A DNA stretch of 36,369 bases from Pseudomonadota bacterium (GTDB lineage: Bacteria; Pseudomonadota; Alphaproteobacteria; Sphingomonadales; Sphingomonadaceae): the NCBI GenBank assembly GCA_023416515.1, contig JAEZHP010000041.1, forward strand, positions 1 through 36,369. Reading direction: 5' to 3'. The position numbers and the translations under genes were made by a program. Positions 7,820 through 15,937 of the stretch are shown here, piece after piece. The notes under the pieces were generated by a model, which worked only from the letters and a program-made list of their open reading frames with translations, was not told the origin of the DNA and did no database searches. Each line of letters begins with the position of its first letter. The first letter of the stretch is position 1.

Positions 7820-8044
7820 TCATTCATAGAGGGTCGCGGCCGTGAGGACGTCCGCCACGTGCCTCCAAGGGTTCTGCTGTGCCGGTTCGTTCCAATCCCG
7901 CGCCCAAGCTTCCATCGCCTCAAGAAAGTCCGGAAGAGTGACATTCTCCCAGCCTACCGCGCGTTCAGGATCGGCGAGTTCGGCCCGCAAGTGCCGAACG
8001 TAGCTCGCGAACGAAATCTTATCGTGGACTTGGTCACGCTCCAT
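7820..8044 (-). CDS. DUF7660-type small protein
   Basis: The 74-residue protein reads FASYVRHLRAELADPE, then GWENVTLPDFLEAMEAW, then PWRHVADVLTAATLYE. This helix - W(E)N.TL.DYLEA..AW - W..A..L.AA..YE order is the pattern I recall for the DUF7660 family of short, widespread proteins of unknown function. The frame is open further upstream to 8182 (inside mutL), but the ATG at 8044 gives the family's usual length. No clear ribosome site is visible there. Base composition is lower in GC than the neighbours, and it sits exactly between two diverged copies of the mutL 3' end, so it was probably acquired. Confidence 0.7.
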   Translation of the reverse strand: MERDQVHDKISFASYVRHLRAELADPERAVGWENVTLPDFLEAMEAWARDWNEPAQQNPWRHVADVLTAATLYE

Positions 8045-8109
8045 CGCAGGAGAATGTCCGCGATAATCGAAGTCCGCAACGGTTGAGAGCAGATCTCGGG
8101 CGAGCGGCC

Positions 8110-9924
8110 TCACCTTCTGCCGAAAAGTTTCTCCACGTCCGACATGGATAACTTCACCCAGGTCGGCCGCCCGTGATTGCACTGGCCGCTGTGGGGGGTG
8201 ACCTCCATCTCGCGGAGAAGCGCATTCATCTCGGCGACCGACAACAGGCGGCCGGCGCGGACCGAGCCGTGGCAGGCCATGGTTGCGGCGACGAGGTCGA
8301 GACGCTCCTTGAGGCTCAGGGCGGTGTCGAAAGCGGCGAGCTCGTCGGCAAGGTCGGTGACGAGCCCGCGGGCGGAGCTGCTGCCGAGCAGTGCCGGCAC
8401 CGCCCGGACGAGGATGGCGCGCGGACCGAACCGCTCGAGCTCGAGACCGAATTCGCCAAGCTCTCCAAATCGCTCCTCGAGGCGGTCGCAGGCGGGCTCG
8501 TCGAGCTCGACGACCTCGGGAAGCAGGAGCGCCTGCCGCGCCACCCCGCCATTGGCCATGGCCCGGCGCATCCGCTCCAGCACCAGCCGCTCGTGGGCGG
8601 CATGCTGGTCGACCAGCACCAGGCCATCCTCGGCCTCCGCCACGATATAGGTTGCGGCGACCTGGCCGCGGGCGACCCCGAGCGGGAAGTGTGGGTCAGG
8701 AGCCGCTTCATGCACCGGCTCGGCGCGGCCCTGTGGAAGGAAGTCATTATGCCTCTCGGCGACCCCTCCGCTTGTCACCCCCGGGAAAGCCGGGGCCCAG
8801 TTTCCTTGACTGGGAGCAAAACTTCCCTGGGAGAAGTGATGGAAGGCCGCGGGATTTTCGCCTTCGCGGGAATGACCTGGTGAGGAGCTCCCCGGCTGCC
8901 ACATCGCCATGGCATCGACATTGGCGAGCTGGGCGCTCCGGAAGCCGGCCTCGTCGAGCGCGTGGCGGAGCCCACCGACGATGAGACCGCGGATATGGGC
9001 GGGATCGCGGAAGCGGACTTCGGTCTTCGCCGGGTGGACGTTGACGTCGACCTCCTCGCCCGGGAGGTCGATGAACAGCGCGAGCAAAGGGTGGCGGTCG
9101 CGGGCGAGAAGGTCGGCATAGGCGCCGCGGACCGCGCCGATCAGAAGCCGGTCCTTCACCGGCCGGCCGTTGACGAACAGATATTGGTGGTCGGCGACTC
9201 CGCGGTTGAAGGTCGGCACCCCCGCCACTCCGCCGAGCCGCGCGCTGCCTCGGACATGGTCGATCGGAACGCTGTTCGCGACGAGGCCGGGATCGGTGAG
9301 CGCTGCGACCCGTGCCGGCCGGTCCTCGCCGGGCGCCACCGAGAATATTCGGCGCCCGTCATGACTCAGTGAAAAGCCGACGTCCGGCCGAGCCATAGCG
9401 AGCCGCTTAACGACGTCGACGCAGGCACCATATTCGGCGCGGGCCGAGCGAAGGAACTTGCGCCGTGCCGGAACCTTGCCGAACAAGTCCTCGACCGTGA
9501 CCCGGGTTCCGGGCGGAAGCGCAGCCGGCCCCTCCCCCTCGACCTGGCCATGATCGCGCGCCAACCGCCAGCCATCAGAACCGCGAACGCGGCTTTCGAG
9601 GGTAAGCCGGGCGACGCTCGCGATGCTCGGAAGCGCTTCACCGCGAAAACCCAACGTCGCAACGCTCTCCAGATCGGCCGTGGGGAGCTTGGAAGTGGCG
9701 TGACGCTCCAATGCGAGAGCCATTTCCGGGGGCGCCATGCCACACCCGTCATCGACCACTTCGATACGGTCGATGCCGCCGCCGCGCAGAGAGATATCGA
9801 CCCTCGAAGCCCCGGCATCCACAGCGTTTTCAACGAGTTCCTTGAGCGCGCTCGCGGGCCGCTCGACGACCTCGCCGGCCGCGATTCGGTTGATCAGATC
9901 CTCGGGAAGTCGCCGTATTGACAT
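8110..9924 (-). CDS. mutL: DNA mismatch repair protein MutL
   Basis: The 604-residue MutL couples mismatch recognition by MutS to strand removal. The N-terminal GHKL ATPase motifs are clear: LVENAVDAGA (motif I), DDGCGM (II) and TLGFRGEAL (III). The C-terminal domain carries the endonuclease motif DQHAAHERLVLE (DQHAx2Ex4E), ACHGSVRAGR, and a C-terminal CNHGRP, so it should nick DNA itself, as in bacteria without MutH. The family start MSIRRLPEDLINRIAAGEVVERP fixes the ATG at 9924; the open frame extends upstream but is not coding. The linker between the domains contains a 103-base REPIN-like repeat (8774-8876) translated in frame. A second diverged copy of the 3' end lies at 7726-7803. Confidence 0.96.
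   Translation of the reverse strand: MSIRRLPEDLINRIAAGEVVERPASALKELVENAVDAGASRVDISLRGGGIDRIEVVDDGCGMAPPEMALALERHATSKLPTADLESVATLGFRGEALPSIASVARLTLESRVRGSDGWRLARDHGQVEGEGPAALPPGTRVTVEDLFGKVPARRKFLRSARAEYGACVDVVKRLAMARPDVGFSLSHDGRRIFSVAPGEDRPARVAALTDPGLVANSVPIDHVRGSARLGGVAGVPTFNRGVADHQYLFVNGRPVKDRLLIGAVRGAYADLLARDRHPLLALFIDLPGEEVDVNVHPAKTEVRFRDPAHIRGLIVGGLRHALDEAGFRSAQLANVDAMAMWQPGSSSPGHSREGENPAAFHHFSQGSFAPSQGNWAPAFPGVTSGGVAERHNDFLPQGRAEPVHEAAPDPHFPLGVARGQVAATYIVAEAEDGLVLVDQHAAHERLVLERMRRAMANGGVARQALLLPEVVELDEPACDRLEERFGELGEFGLELERFGPRAILVRAVPALLGSSSARGLVTDLADELAAFDTALSLKERLDLVAATMACHGSVRAGRLLSVAEMNALLREMEVTPHSGQCNHGRPTWVKLSMSDVEKLFGRR
8774..8876. repeat. REPIN-like interspersed repeat inside mutL
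   Basis: Two REP-type half-elements face each other. One begins GTCACCCCCGGGAAAGCCGG at 8774. The other, read on the minus strand from 8876, begins GTCATTCCCGCGAAGGCG. Each half can fold on itself (CCCGG...CCGGG and CCGCG...CGCGG). The family is one I recall as very common between sphingomonad genes. Here it lies within the MutL linker and is read through without a stop, encoding GHSREGENPAAF at one side and AFPGVT at the other. The element length is not a multiple of three, so flanking bases must have been duplicated or lost to keep frame. Confidence 0.8.
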
Positions 9925-9981
9925 GTCTGGCGTCTCTATAGGAAGCCGGCTCACCCCGCGACCCTTCCACTCACGATTCTG

Positions 9982-10011
9982 TGGACCGGAAGGCAGCGGA
10001 CCTCCTATAGG
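9982..10011 (+). promoter_or_regulatory. Candidate mreB-operon promoter
   Basis: TGGACC (9982-9987) and TATAGG (10006-10011) are separated by 18 bases and lie about 60 bases upstream of the mreB start. They agree four of six with each sigma-70 box. This is a guess by eye; other weak matches exist in GC-rich DNA. Confidence 0.3.
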
Positions 10012-10072
10012 GCGAGAGCAGGTGGGCCGGACTGTCCGGCTTCTTCCGAAACAGGGCGAGTAACCGGACAAG

Positions 10073-11116
10073 ATGGGCGCGTTCGACTTCTTCAAATTTC
10101 CGTCCCAGGACATGGCGATCGACCTGGGTACCGCCAACACCGTCGTCTACGTCCGCGGCCGCGGAGTCGTGCTCAACGAGCCGTCCGTGGTCGCGATCGA
10201 GACCCTCAACGGCGTCAAGCGGGTCAAGGCCGTCGGCGACGACGCCAAGCTGATGATGGGCAAGACCCCCGACCAGATTGAGGCGATCCGTCCGCTTCGC
10301 GACGGGGTCATCGCCGACATCGATGTGGCCGAGCAGATGATCAAGCACTTCATCCAGAAGGTGCACGGCAAGCGTCGTTTCCCGCGCTTCCCGGAGATCG
10401 TGATCTGCGTCCCGTCGGGCTCGACCAGCGTCGAGCGGCGCGCCATCCGCGACGCGGCTTCCAACGCCGGCGCCCGCCAGGTGTGGCTGATCGAGGAGCC
10501 GATGGCTGCCGCGATCGGCGCCGACATGCCGGTCACCGAGCCGATCGGATCGATGGTCGTCGACATCGGCGGCGGGACGACCGAGGTGGCGGTCCTGTCT
10601 CTTCGCGGCCTCGCCTACACCACTTCGGTGCGCGTCGGCGGCGACAAGATGGACGAGGCGATCTCCTCCTATGTCCGCCGCAACCACAATTTGCTGATCG
10701 GCGAAGCGACCGCCGAGCGGATCAAGAAGCAGGTCGGAGTCGCCAAGCCGCCGCCCAACGGCGAGGATGGCGACATCGTCCACATCAAGGGCCGCGACCT
10801 CGTCAACGGCGTTCCCAAGGAAATCACGATCAACCAGCGGCAGATCGCCGAGGCTCTGTCGGAGCCGGTCGGGACGATCGTCGAGGGCGTTCGGATCGCG
10901 CTCGAGAACACCGCTCCGGAACTGGCCGCCGACATCGTCGATCAGGGCATCGTGCTGACCGGCGGCGGAGCTCTGCTCAAGGGTCTGGACGAAGTGCTGC
11001 GTGATGAGACCGGTCTCCCGGTCACGGTCGCGGACGATCCGCTGACCTGCGTCGCGCTCGGCACCGGTCGGGCGCTGGAGGAAGAGATCTTCCGCGGCGT
11101 CCTGCAGACCGCCTAA
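10073..11116 (+). CDS. mreB: Rod shape-determining actin homologue MreB
   Basis: This 347-residue actin-family ATPase polymerises beneath the inner membrane and guides the elongasome. It starts MGAFDFFKFPSQDMAIDLGTANT, with the phosphate-1 motif DLGTANT; VVDIGGGTTEVAV is phosphate 2 and GIVLTGGGALL the adenosine motif. The N-terminal amphipathic FDFF segment fits membrane binding. Length is standard. It is the first gene of the operon with mreC, mreD, mrdA and rodA, 21 bases before mreC. It is divergent from mutL. Confidence 0.97.
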   Translation: MGAFDFFKFPSQDMAIDLGTANTVVYVRGRGVVLNEPSVVAIETLNGVKRVKAVGDDAKLMMGKTPDQIEAIRPLRDGVIADIDVAEQMIKHFIQKVHGKRRFPRFPEIVICVPSGSTSVERRAIRDAASNAGARQVWLIEEPMAAAIGADMPVTEPIGSMVVDIGGGTTEVAVLSLRGLAYTTSVRVGGDKMDEAISSYVRRNHNLLIGEATAERIKKQVGVAKPPPNGEDGDIVHIKGRDLVNGVPKEITINQRQIAEALSEPVGTIVEGVRIALENTAPELAADIVDQGIVLTGGGALLKGLDEVLRDETGLPVTVADDPLTCVALGTGRALEEEIFRGVLQTA

Positions 11117-11137
11117 GATCGGAGCTTAGCCCCGCTG

Positions 11138-12034
11138 ATGGCGCCTCCCCGCAACCGGCGCCCGGGATCGTCCCGCCGGGCCCAATATGGCCTGTTCTTC
11201 GGCTACGTGGTGGCGGTCGGCGGTGTGCTGTTCGCGTTGCTGCTGCTGCTCGTGTCGATCGTCGACCCGCGCGGCTTCGCCGCGATCAAGGGCGCAGCGA
11301 TGGACGTGACCACTCCGATCAGCTCGGCGGGGCGCTCGGTGCTCCGCGGAGTCACCGACTTCGGCACCGGAATCGGCGACTATTTCCGCGCCGGCAGCCA
11401 GAATGCGGAGCTTCGCCAGCGTCTCCAGGCCGCCGAGGCCCAGGCGGTCCAGGCGGAGGCCCAGCGTGTCGATAATCAGCGGCTGCGCCACATGCTTCAG
11501 CTGCGCGAGGCGACCACCGACCAGGTCGCGGTCGGGCGAATCGTCAGCTCGTCCTTCGATTCACCACGCCGCTTCGCGATCCTTGCGGTGGGCGCAAGCT
11601 CGGGCGTCCGAGTCGGCCAGCCGGTACGGGCGCCGGAAGGGCTGATCGGCCGGATCCTCCTTGCCGGCAGCAATTCCGCGCAGGTCCTGTTGATCGTCGA
11701 TCCCAGCAGCACGGTCCCGGTGAGACTCGTCCGCGACGGCACGCCCGCGATGGCGGTGGGCCGGGGCGACGGCACCCTTGAGCTGCGCACGCTGGAAGTG
11801 GGGGTCAATCCGTTCCGCCGAGGCGACATGCTGGCGACCTCCGGCGTCGGCGGCATCTACCCGCCGGGAATCCCGGTCGCCCAGGTCATCGGGATCCAGG
11901 GCGAGGTGACGATCGCTCGTCCGCTCGCCGCTCCGGCCCGGGTCGACTACGCCCTCGTCCAGCCTCTCTATGAGCCTGCGGTGGTCCCGCAGGGCGACGG
12001 CGGCACCGCCGACCCGGCGGCCCACGCGCGATGA
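11138..12034 (+). CDS. mreC: Rod shape-determining protein MreC
   Basis: The 298-residue inner-membrane protein has a basic N-terminus, one transmembrane helix (about 25-45, LFFGYVVAVGGVLFALLLLLV), a coiled coil (about 90-125, QNAELRQRLQAAEAQAVQAEAQ) and a two-barrel periplasmic domain (RIVSSSFDSPRRFAILAVG onward, with GVRVGQPV and GLIGRI typical of MreC). It links MreB to PBP2 and RodA during elongation. Its 3' end overlaps the mreD start by four bases (ATGA), so the two are translationally coupled. Confidence 0.95.
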   Translation: MAPPRNRRPGSSRRAQYGLFFGYVVAVGGVLFALLLLLVSIVDPRGFAAIKGAAMDVTTPISSAGRSVLRGVTDFGTGIGDYFRAGSQNAELRQRLQAAEAQAVQAEAQRVDNQRLRHMLQLREATTDQVAVGRIVSSSFDSPRRFAILAVGASSGVRVGQPVRAPEGLIGRILLAGSNSAQVLLIVDPSSTVPVRLVRDGTPAMAVGRGDGTLELRTLEVGVNPFRRGDMLATSGVGGIYPPGIPVAQVIGIQGEVTIARPLAAPARVDYALVQPLYEPAVVPQGDGGTADPAAHAR

Positions 12035-12546
12035 GCCGGATCGCGGGATCGCAGCGCGCCGTCGCCTATCGCGAATATCGCCGGCGCTTCGTGCCCGTGG
12101 CGACGACTGTGATCGCCTGCCTCCTCGGCCTGTTCCCGCTCGTCGTGACGACTCCGCTCGTCCCGGATTTCGGCTTCCTGGTGCTGATCACCTGGCGGCT
12201 ACTTCGTCCCGAGATCTGGATGCCCACGACGGCATTGTGGCTGGCCGTGTTCGACGACCTCATCTCGCCGCATCCGCTCGGCCAGTCGATGGCGCTTTGG
12301 ACCCTCACCTTCCTGCTGTTCGACCTGATCGAAAGCCGGGTCGATTATAAGGATTTCTGGTTCGACTGGCTGTTCGCGGCGGGCGCGATCATTCTTCATA
12401 CATCCGGCGCGTGGTACATCGCGGTGCTGATGAACAGCCCGACTCATTATTCGCTGATGCTCCCGCAGATCGGCCTCTCGATCCTTGCCTATCCCGTGGT
12501 CGCTCGAATCGTCCTCGGTCTCGACAGGTGGCGGCTCGCGCGATGA
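12031..12546 (+). CDS. mreD: Rod shape-determining protein MreD
   Basis: This 171-residue integral membrane protein has about five hydrophobic segments (for example TTVIACLLGLFPLVVTT and FLVLITWRLL). The P-E-x-W-M-P-x-x-x-LWLAVFDDLISPHPLGQ region corresponds to the conserved MreD core. It is a small partner of MreC in the elongasome. Start and stop both overlap the neighbouring genes by four bases, a tight operon arrangement. Confidence 0.92.
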   Translation: MSRIAGSQRAVAYREYRRRFVPVATTVIACLLGLFPLVVTTPLVPDFGFLVLITWRLLRPEIWMPTTALWLAVFDDLISPHPLGQSMALWTLTFLLFDLIESRVDYKDFWFDWLFAAGAIILHTSGAWYIAVLMNSPTHYSLMLPQIGLSILAYPVVARIVLGLDRWRLAR

Positions 12547-14486
12547 AGAGACGCGGCGCTCCGCTCGTCACCGAACAAAGCCAGACGATCACCTTCACGA
12601 GGCGGGCGCTGGTTTTCGCCGGGCTCCAGGGCGGGGTCGGGCTGCTTCTCGCCGGGCGAATGGGCTATATCGCCATCGCCGAGAACGAGCGAAGCCAGGT
12701 GCTCGCCGAGGAGAACCGGATCCAGATGCGGCTCATCCCGCCGCGCCGCGGCTGGATCGTGGACCGCAACGGCCACCCGATGGCTCAGAATCGAAGCACG
12801 TTCCGGGTCGACCTGCTCAAGGAGCGGATCGAGGACGTCGATTATACGCTCGCCCAGCTGACCCAGCTGCTCGGCCTTCAGCCGACCGACGTGGAGCGAA
12901 TCCGAACCGAGCTCGACCGCGCCACCGGGTCGCAGCCGGTCGCCGTGGCTGAGAACCTCACTTACGACCAATATGCCGCGGTAACCCTGCGACAGCCGGA
13001 GCTTCCCGGCGTGTCGCCGCTTCGCGCCTTCTCCCGCCAATATCCGGCGGGCGCCACCGTCGGCCACCTCCTCGGCTATGTCGGCACCCCCAATCGCGAG
13101 GAGTATCTCGCCGCCAACCGCGACCCGCTGATGATCACTCCTGGTTTCAAGATCGGCAAGGAAGGTCTTGAAAAGACGATGGAGAGCCGGCTGCGCGGAG
13201 TCCCCGGCGCGGCGCGGATCGAAGTCACCGCGCGGGGCCGGCTGGTGCGCGAGCTCGAGACCCTCCCCGACCGCGCCGGCCAGCCGCTCCAGACCACGAT
13301 CGACGCGGGCCTCCAGGAATATGCCGGGCGGCGGCTCGGGGAGGAATCGGGCGCCTGCATCGTCATGGACTGCCGCAACGGCAACCTTTTGTGCATGGCC
13401 TCGATGCCCGCCTACGACCCCAACGTCTTCACCGACGGAATCAGCCAGCTCGAATGGTCGTTCCTCGCCCAGGACGAGCGGCGTCCGCTTCTGAACAAGG
13501 CGCTGAACGGTCTCTACCCGCCCGGGTCGACCTTCAAGCCGAGCGTCGCGATGGCCCTTCTCCAGGCGGGGATCGACCCGGACGAGCGCGTGGTGTGCGG
13601 CGGCGGCTACAATCTCGGCAACCGCTTCTTCCGTTGCCTCGGCCGTCACGGCCCGATGACCCTGCACACCGCCATCGCGCGAAGCTGCAACACCTATTTC
13701 TACTCGATGGGGCGCCGGGCCGGGATCGATGTCCTCTCGCAGGTCTGCCACCAGATGGGCTTCGGCGAGAAGTTCGAGACCCTGCCGGTGGTGAGCCAAA
13801 GCTACGGCACCATGCCGGACGCCGGCTGGAAGCGGGCGCGCTACGAGCGAAGCAGGCGGCTGGTCGAACGGCCCGACTGGACCGAGTCCGACACTCTCAA
13901 CACCGCGATCGGCCAGGGCTTCGTCATCGTGAACCCGATGCAGCTCGCGATCTCGGCGGCGCGGATCGCCTCGGGACGCAACATCATGCCGCGCCTCCTC
14001 CCGGTGAACGGAGCGGCGCCCGAGCCCCTGCCCTGGGCTGCGGACCATTTCGAGGCGGTTCGCGGCGGCATGTGGGAAGTGGTCAACGGCGCAGGCACCG
14101 CCGGCCGCTCCAAGCTGCCCTTCCCGGACATCCACATGGCCGGCAAGACCGGCACCGCTCAGGTCCGTCGGATCACCGCGACGCAGCGCGGCCAGGCCGG
14201 AACGCCGTGGAAATATCGCGACCACGGCCTCTTCATCTTCTTCGCTCCGACCGAAAACCCGATCTACGCCGGCGCGGTGGTGATCGAGCACGGCCTCGGC
14301 GGGGCTAGGGCCGCCGCCCCGGTCGCCAAGGACGTGCTCACCTACCTGTTCGACAAGAACATGGCGCTGGAAGCGCTGCGAGGCTTCGAGGAGCAATGGG
14401 GCGGGACTCTCGCCGAGCGCACCGCCCGCCGCGCCGAGGCGTGGGCGGCCGCCCGCCGCTCCGGCCACACTCCGCCCTCGACGTGA
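12543..14486 (+). CDS. mrdA: Penicillin-binding protein 2 (elongation transpeptidase)
   Basis: The 647-residue class B PBP cross-links peptidoglycan during cylinder growth. A single transmembrane anchor lies at about 20-42, followed by the pedestal domain with RGWIVDRNGHPMA (conserved box 1). The transpeptidase motifs are STFK (about 329-332, catalytic Ser), SCN (about 381) and KTGTAQ (about 534). The ATG at 12543 overlaps the mreD stop; the frame is open further upstream but only inside mreD. It is paired with rodA downstream, its polymerase partner. Confidence 0.97.
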   Translation: MKRRGAPLVTEQSQTITFTRRALVFAGLQGGVGLLLAGRMGYIAIAENERSQVLAEENRIQMRLIPPRRGWIVDRNGHPMAQNRSTFRVDLLKERIEDVDYTLAQLTQLLGLQPTDVERIRTELDRATGSQPVAVAENLTYDQYAAVTLRQPELPGVSPLRAFSRQYPAGATVGHLLGYVGTPNREEYLAANRDPLMITPGFKIGKEGLEKTMESRLRGVPGAARIEVTARGRLVRELETLPDRAGQPLQTTIDAGLQEYAGRRLGEESGACIVMDCRNGNLLCMASMPAYDPNVFTDGISQLEWSFLAQDERRPLLNKALNGLYPPGSTFKPSVAMALLQAGIDPDERVVCGGGYNLGNRFFRCLGRHGPMTLHTAIARSCNTYFYSMGRRAGIDVLSQVCHQMGFGEKFETLPVVSQSYGTMPDAGWKRARYERSRRLVERPDWTESDTLNTAIGQGFVIVNPMQLAISAARIASGRNIMPRLLPVNGAAPEPLPWAADHFEAVRGGMWEVVNGAGTAGRSKLPFPDIHMAGKTGTAQVRRITATQRGQAGTPWKYRDHGLFIFFAPTENPIYAGAVVIEHGLGGARAAAPVAKDVLTYLFDKNMALEALRGFEEQWGGTLAERTARRAEAWAAARRSGHTPPST

Positions 14487-14500
14487 GGAAGCTTTACTAG

Positions 14501-15619
14501 ATGGCCCTTCCTCTCGTCCCCCGAGCGATCGCGTCCCAGCCATGGGCAGCCTTGCTGTCCGCGGCATTCCTCGCCGGATTCGGCTTTACCACGCTCTATT
14601 CCGCAGCCGGCGCCAGCCTGCTTCCCTGGGCGCTTCCCCATGCCGCGCGTTTCGGCGTGTTCCTGGGCCTTGCCTTCGCCATCTCCTACGTGCGGCCGAG
14701 CTGGTTTCGCGACGTCGTGCCCTATGCCTATGTCGGCGTGATGATCCTCCTGATTGTCGTTCTGGCGGTGGGAGCGGTGCGCGGGGGCGCTCGGAGCTGG
14801 CTCGACCTTGGGCCCCTCCGACTCCAGCCGTCGGAGCTCATGAAGCCGATCCTGGTGATCGCTCTTGCGACCTTCTACTCGACCATGCCGCCGCGCCATA
14901 TCCGGACGCTCGGTGCGATCTGGCCGGCGGGGGTGATGATCGGGATTCCGGTCGTCGTGATTCTGGTCCAGCCCGATCTCGGCACGTCGTTGCTCCTGAC
15001 CTTCTCCGGAATCACGACGATGTTCCTCGCCGGCCTTCCGCTCAGGTGGTTCATCGGCGGCGGACTCGCGGTCGGATTGTCGGTGCCCGCCATTTTCCCG
15101 TTCCTGATGCCCCACCAGCAGAAGCGGATCCTGATCCTTCTCGATCCCACCCAGGATCCGCTCGGCGCCGGCTATCACATCACCCAGTCGACGATCGCGA
15201 TTGGTTCGGGCGGAATCACTGGCCAGGGCTATCTCAACGGCACCCAGAGCCATCTCAACTTCCTTCCCGAGCAGCATACCGACTTCATTTTTGCCGCGAT
15301 GGCGGAGGAATGGGGACTACTCGGCGGCATCGCGGTTCTGATCGGCCTTGGCGTCCTTTTGCGCTGGGGCATCCGAGTCGCGATGCAATCGAAGGGCCGT
15401 TATGAGATGCTCACCGCTGGGGGCCTCACCTCGATCATCTTCTTCTACGCGGCGATCAATCTGATGATGGTGATGGGCCTTGCGCCGGTCGTCGGAATCC
15501 CGCTGCCGCTCCTGTCATACGGGGGAAGCGCGATGATGACGGTGATGATCTGCATTGGCCTGCTGATGGGCATCGACCGGCAGAACCGTCGCGACAGGGA
15601 CCGCCGCCGCGGACTCTGA
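14501..15619 (+). CDS. rodA: Peptidoglycan polymerase RodA (SEDS family)
   Basis: This 372-residue SEDS protein has about ten membrane segments. Family landmarks are GGARSWLDLGPLRLQPSELMK, QPDLGTSLLL, the large periplasmic loop with RILILLDPTQDPLGAGYHITQS and GSGGITGQGYLNGTQS, FLPEQHTDFIFA (containing the catalytic-region Asp), and the final SYGGSAM. It polymerises lipid II into glycan strands together with PBP2. Last gene of the mre operon, 14 bases after mrdA, with the tRNA-Lys gene downstream on the same strand. Confidence 0.96.
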   Translation: MALPLVPRAIASQPWAALLSAAFLAGFGFTTLYSAAGASLLPWALPHAARFGVFLGLAFAISYVRPSWFRDVVPYAYVGVMILLIVVLAVGAVRGGARSWLDLGPLRLQPSELMKPILVIALATFYSTMPPRHIRTLGAIWPAGVMIGIPVVVILVQPDLGTSLLLTFSGITTMFLAGLPLRWFIGGGLAVGLSVPAIFPFLMPHQQKRILILLDPTQDPLGAGYHITQSTIAIGSGGITGQGYLNGTQSHLNFLPEQHTDFIFAAMAEEWGLLGGIAVLIGLGVLLRWGIRVAMQSKGRYEMLTAGGLTSIIFFYAAINLMMVMGLAPVVGIPLPLLSYGGSAMMTVMICIGLLMGIDRQNRRDRDRRRGL

Positions 15620-15660
15620 GGCCCGGATCGCAGATCGGCCGCTAGACTGCAGAAGGAGTG

Positions 15661-15689
15661 TTGCATTCCGCCCCGGAGCCCCCTAAGTG
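15661..15689 (+). promoter_or_regulatory. Candidate tRNA-Lys promoter
   Basis: TTGCAT (15661-15666), a 17-base spacer and TAAGTG (15684-15689) place a transcription start at or just before the first tRNA base at 15701, and a GC-rich discriminator follows as expected for stable-RNA promoters. The position relative to the tRNA is the main support. Confidence 0.45.
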
Positions 15690-15700
15690 GCCCTCCTCCC

Positions 15701-15776
<76 letters not shown>

Positions 15777-15777
<1 letters not shown>

Positions 15778-15920
15778 TTTCCCATTGAAAGAAAACGGAA
15801 ATCCGGCCAGCCAGGGGCTGGTGGGGCACCCGTTTGCTGCCTTGGGTAACGCTGGGGGTAACAGCGGTCAGCTGATGATAGATTTTCGCTACTAGTGGCC
15901 CTACTCTTTCCCGTCGAAAG
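15777..15920. repeat. Two CTTTCCC-NNN-GAAAG inverted-repeat units near attL
   Basis: CTTTCCCATTGAAAG at 15777-15791 and CTTTCCCGTCGAAAG at 15906-15920 match at 13 of 15 positions, and each is an imperfect inverted repeat (CTTTC/GAAAG). The second lies 17 bases before the start of the 264-residue gene. They may be regulator or recombination-factor sites; nothing identifies the protein. Confidence 0.4.
15844..15864 (+). promoter_or_regulatory. Integrase arm-type sites, left pair
   Basis: GGGTAACGC (15844-15852) and GGGTAACAG (15856-15864) are direct repeats spaced 12 bases apart, about 70-90 bases inside attL. The same motif occurs twice inside attR. Presence at both ends at similar distance is what arm-binding sites of a tyrosine integrase look like. 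Confidence 0.6.
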
Positions 15921-15937
15921 ATACCGAAGAGAGTCAC

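Noticed and set aside
7726..7944. 72-codon open frame including the mutL-like tail as a real gene
   Set aside because: Only the last 26 codons have homology; the rest is antisense-type sequence overlapping the DUF7660-type gene.
12489..14567. Minus-strand 692-codon open frame across mrdA
   Set aside because: The opposite strand encodes an unmistakable PBP2; the antisense product has no recognisable motif.
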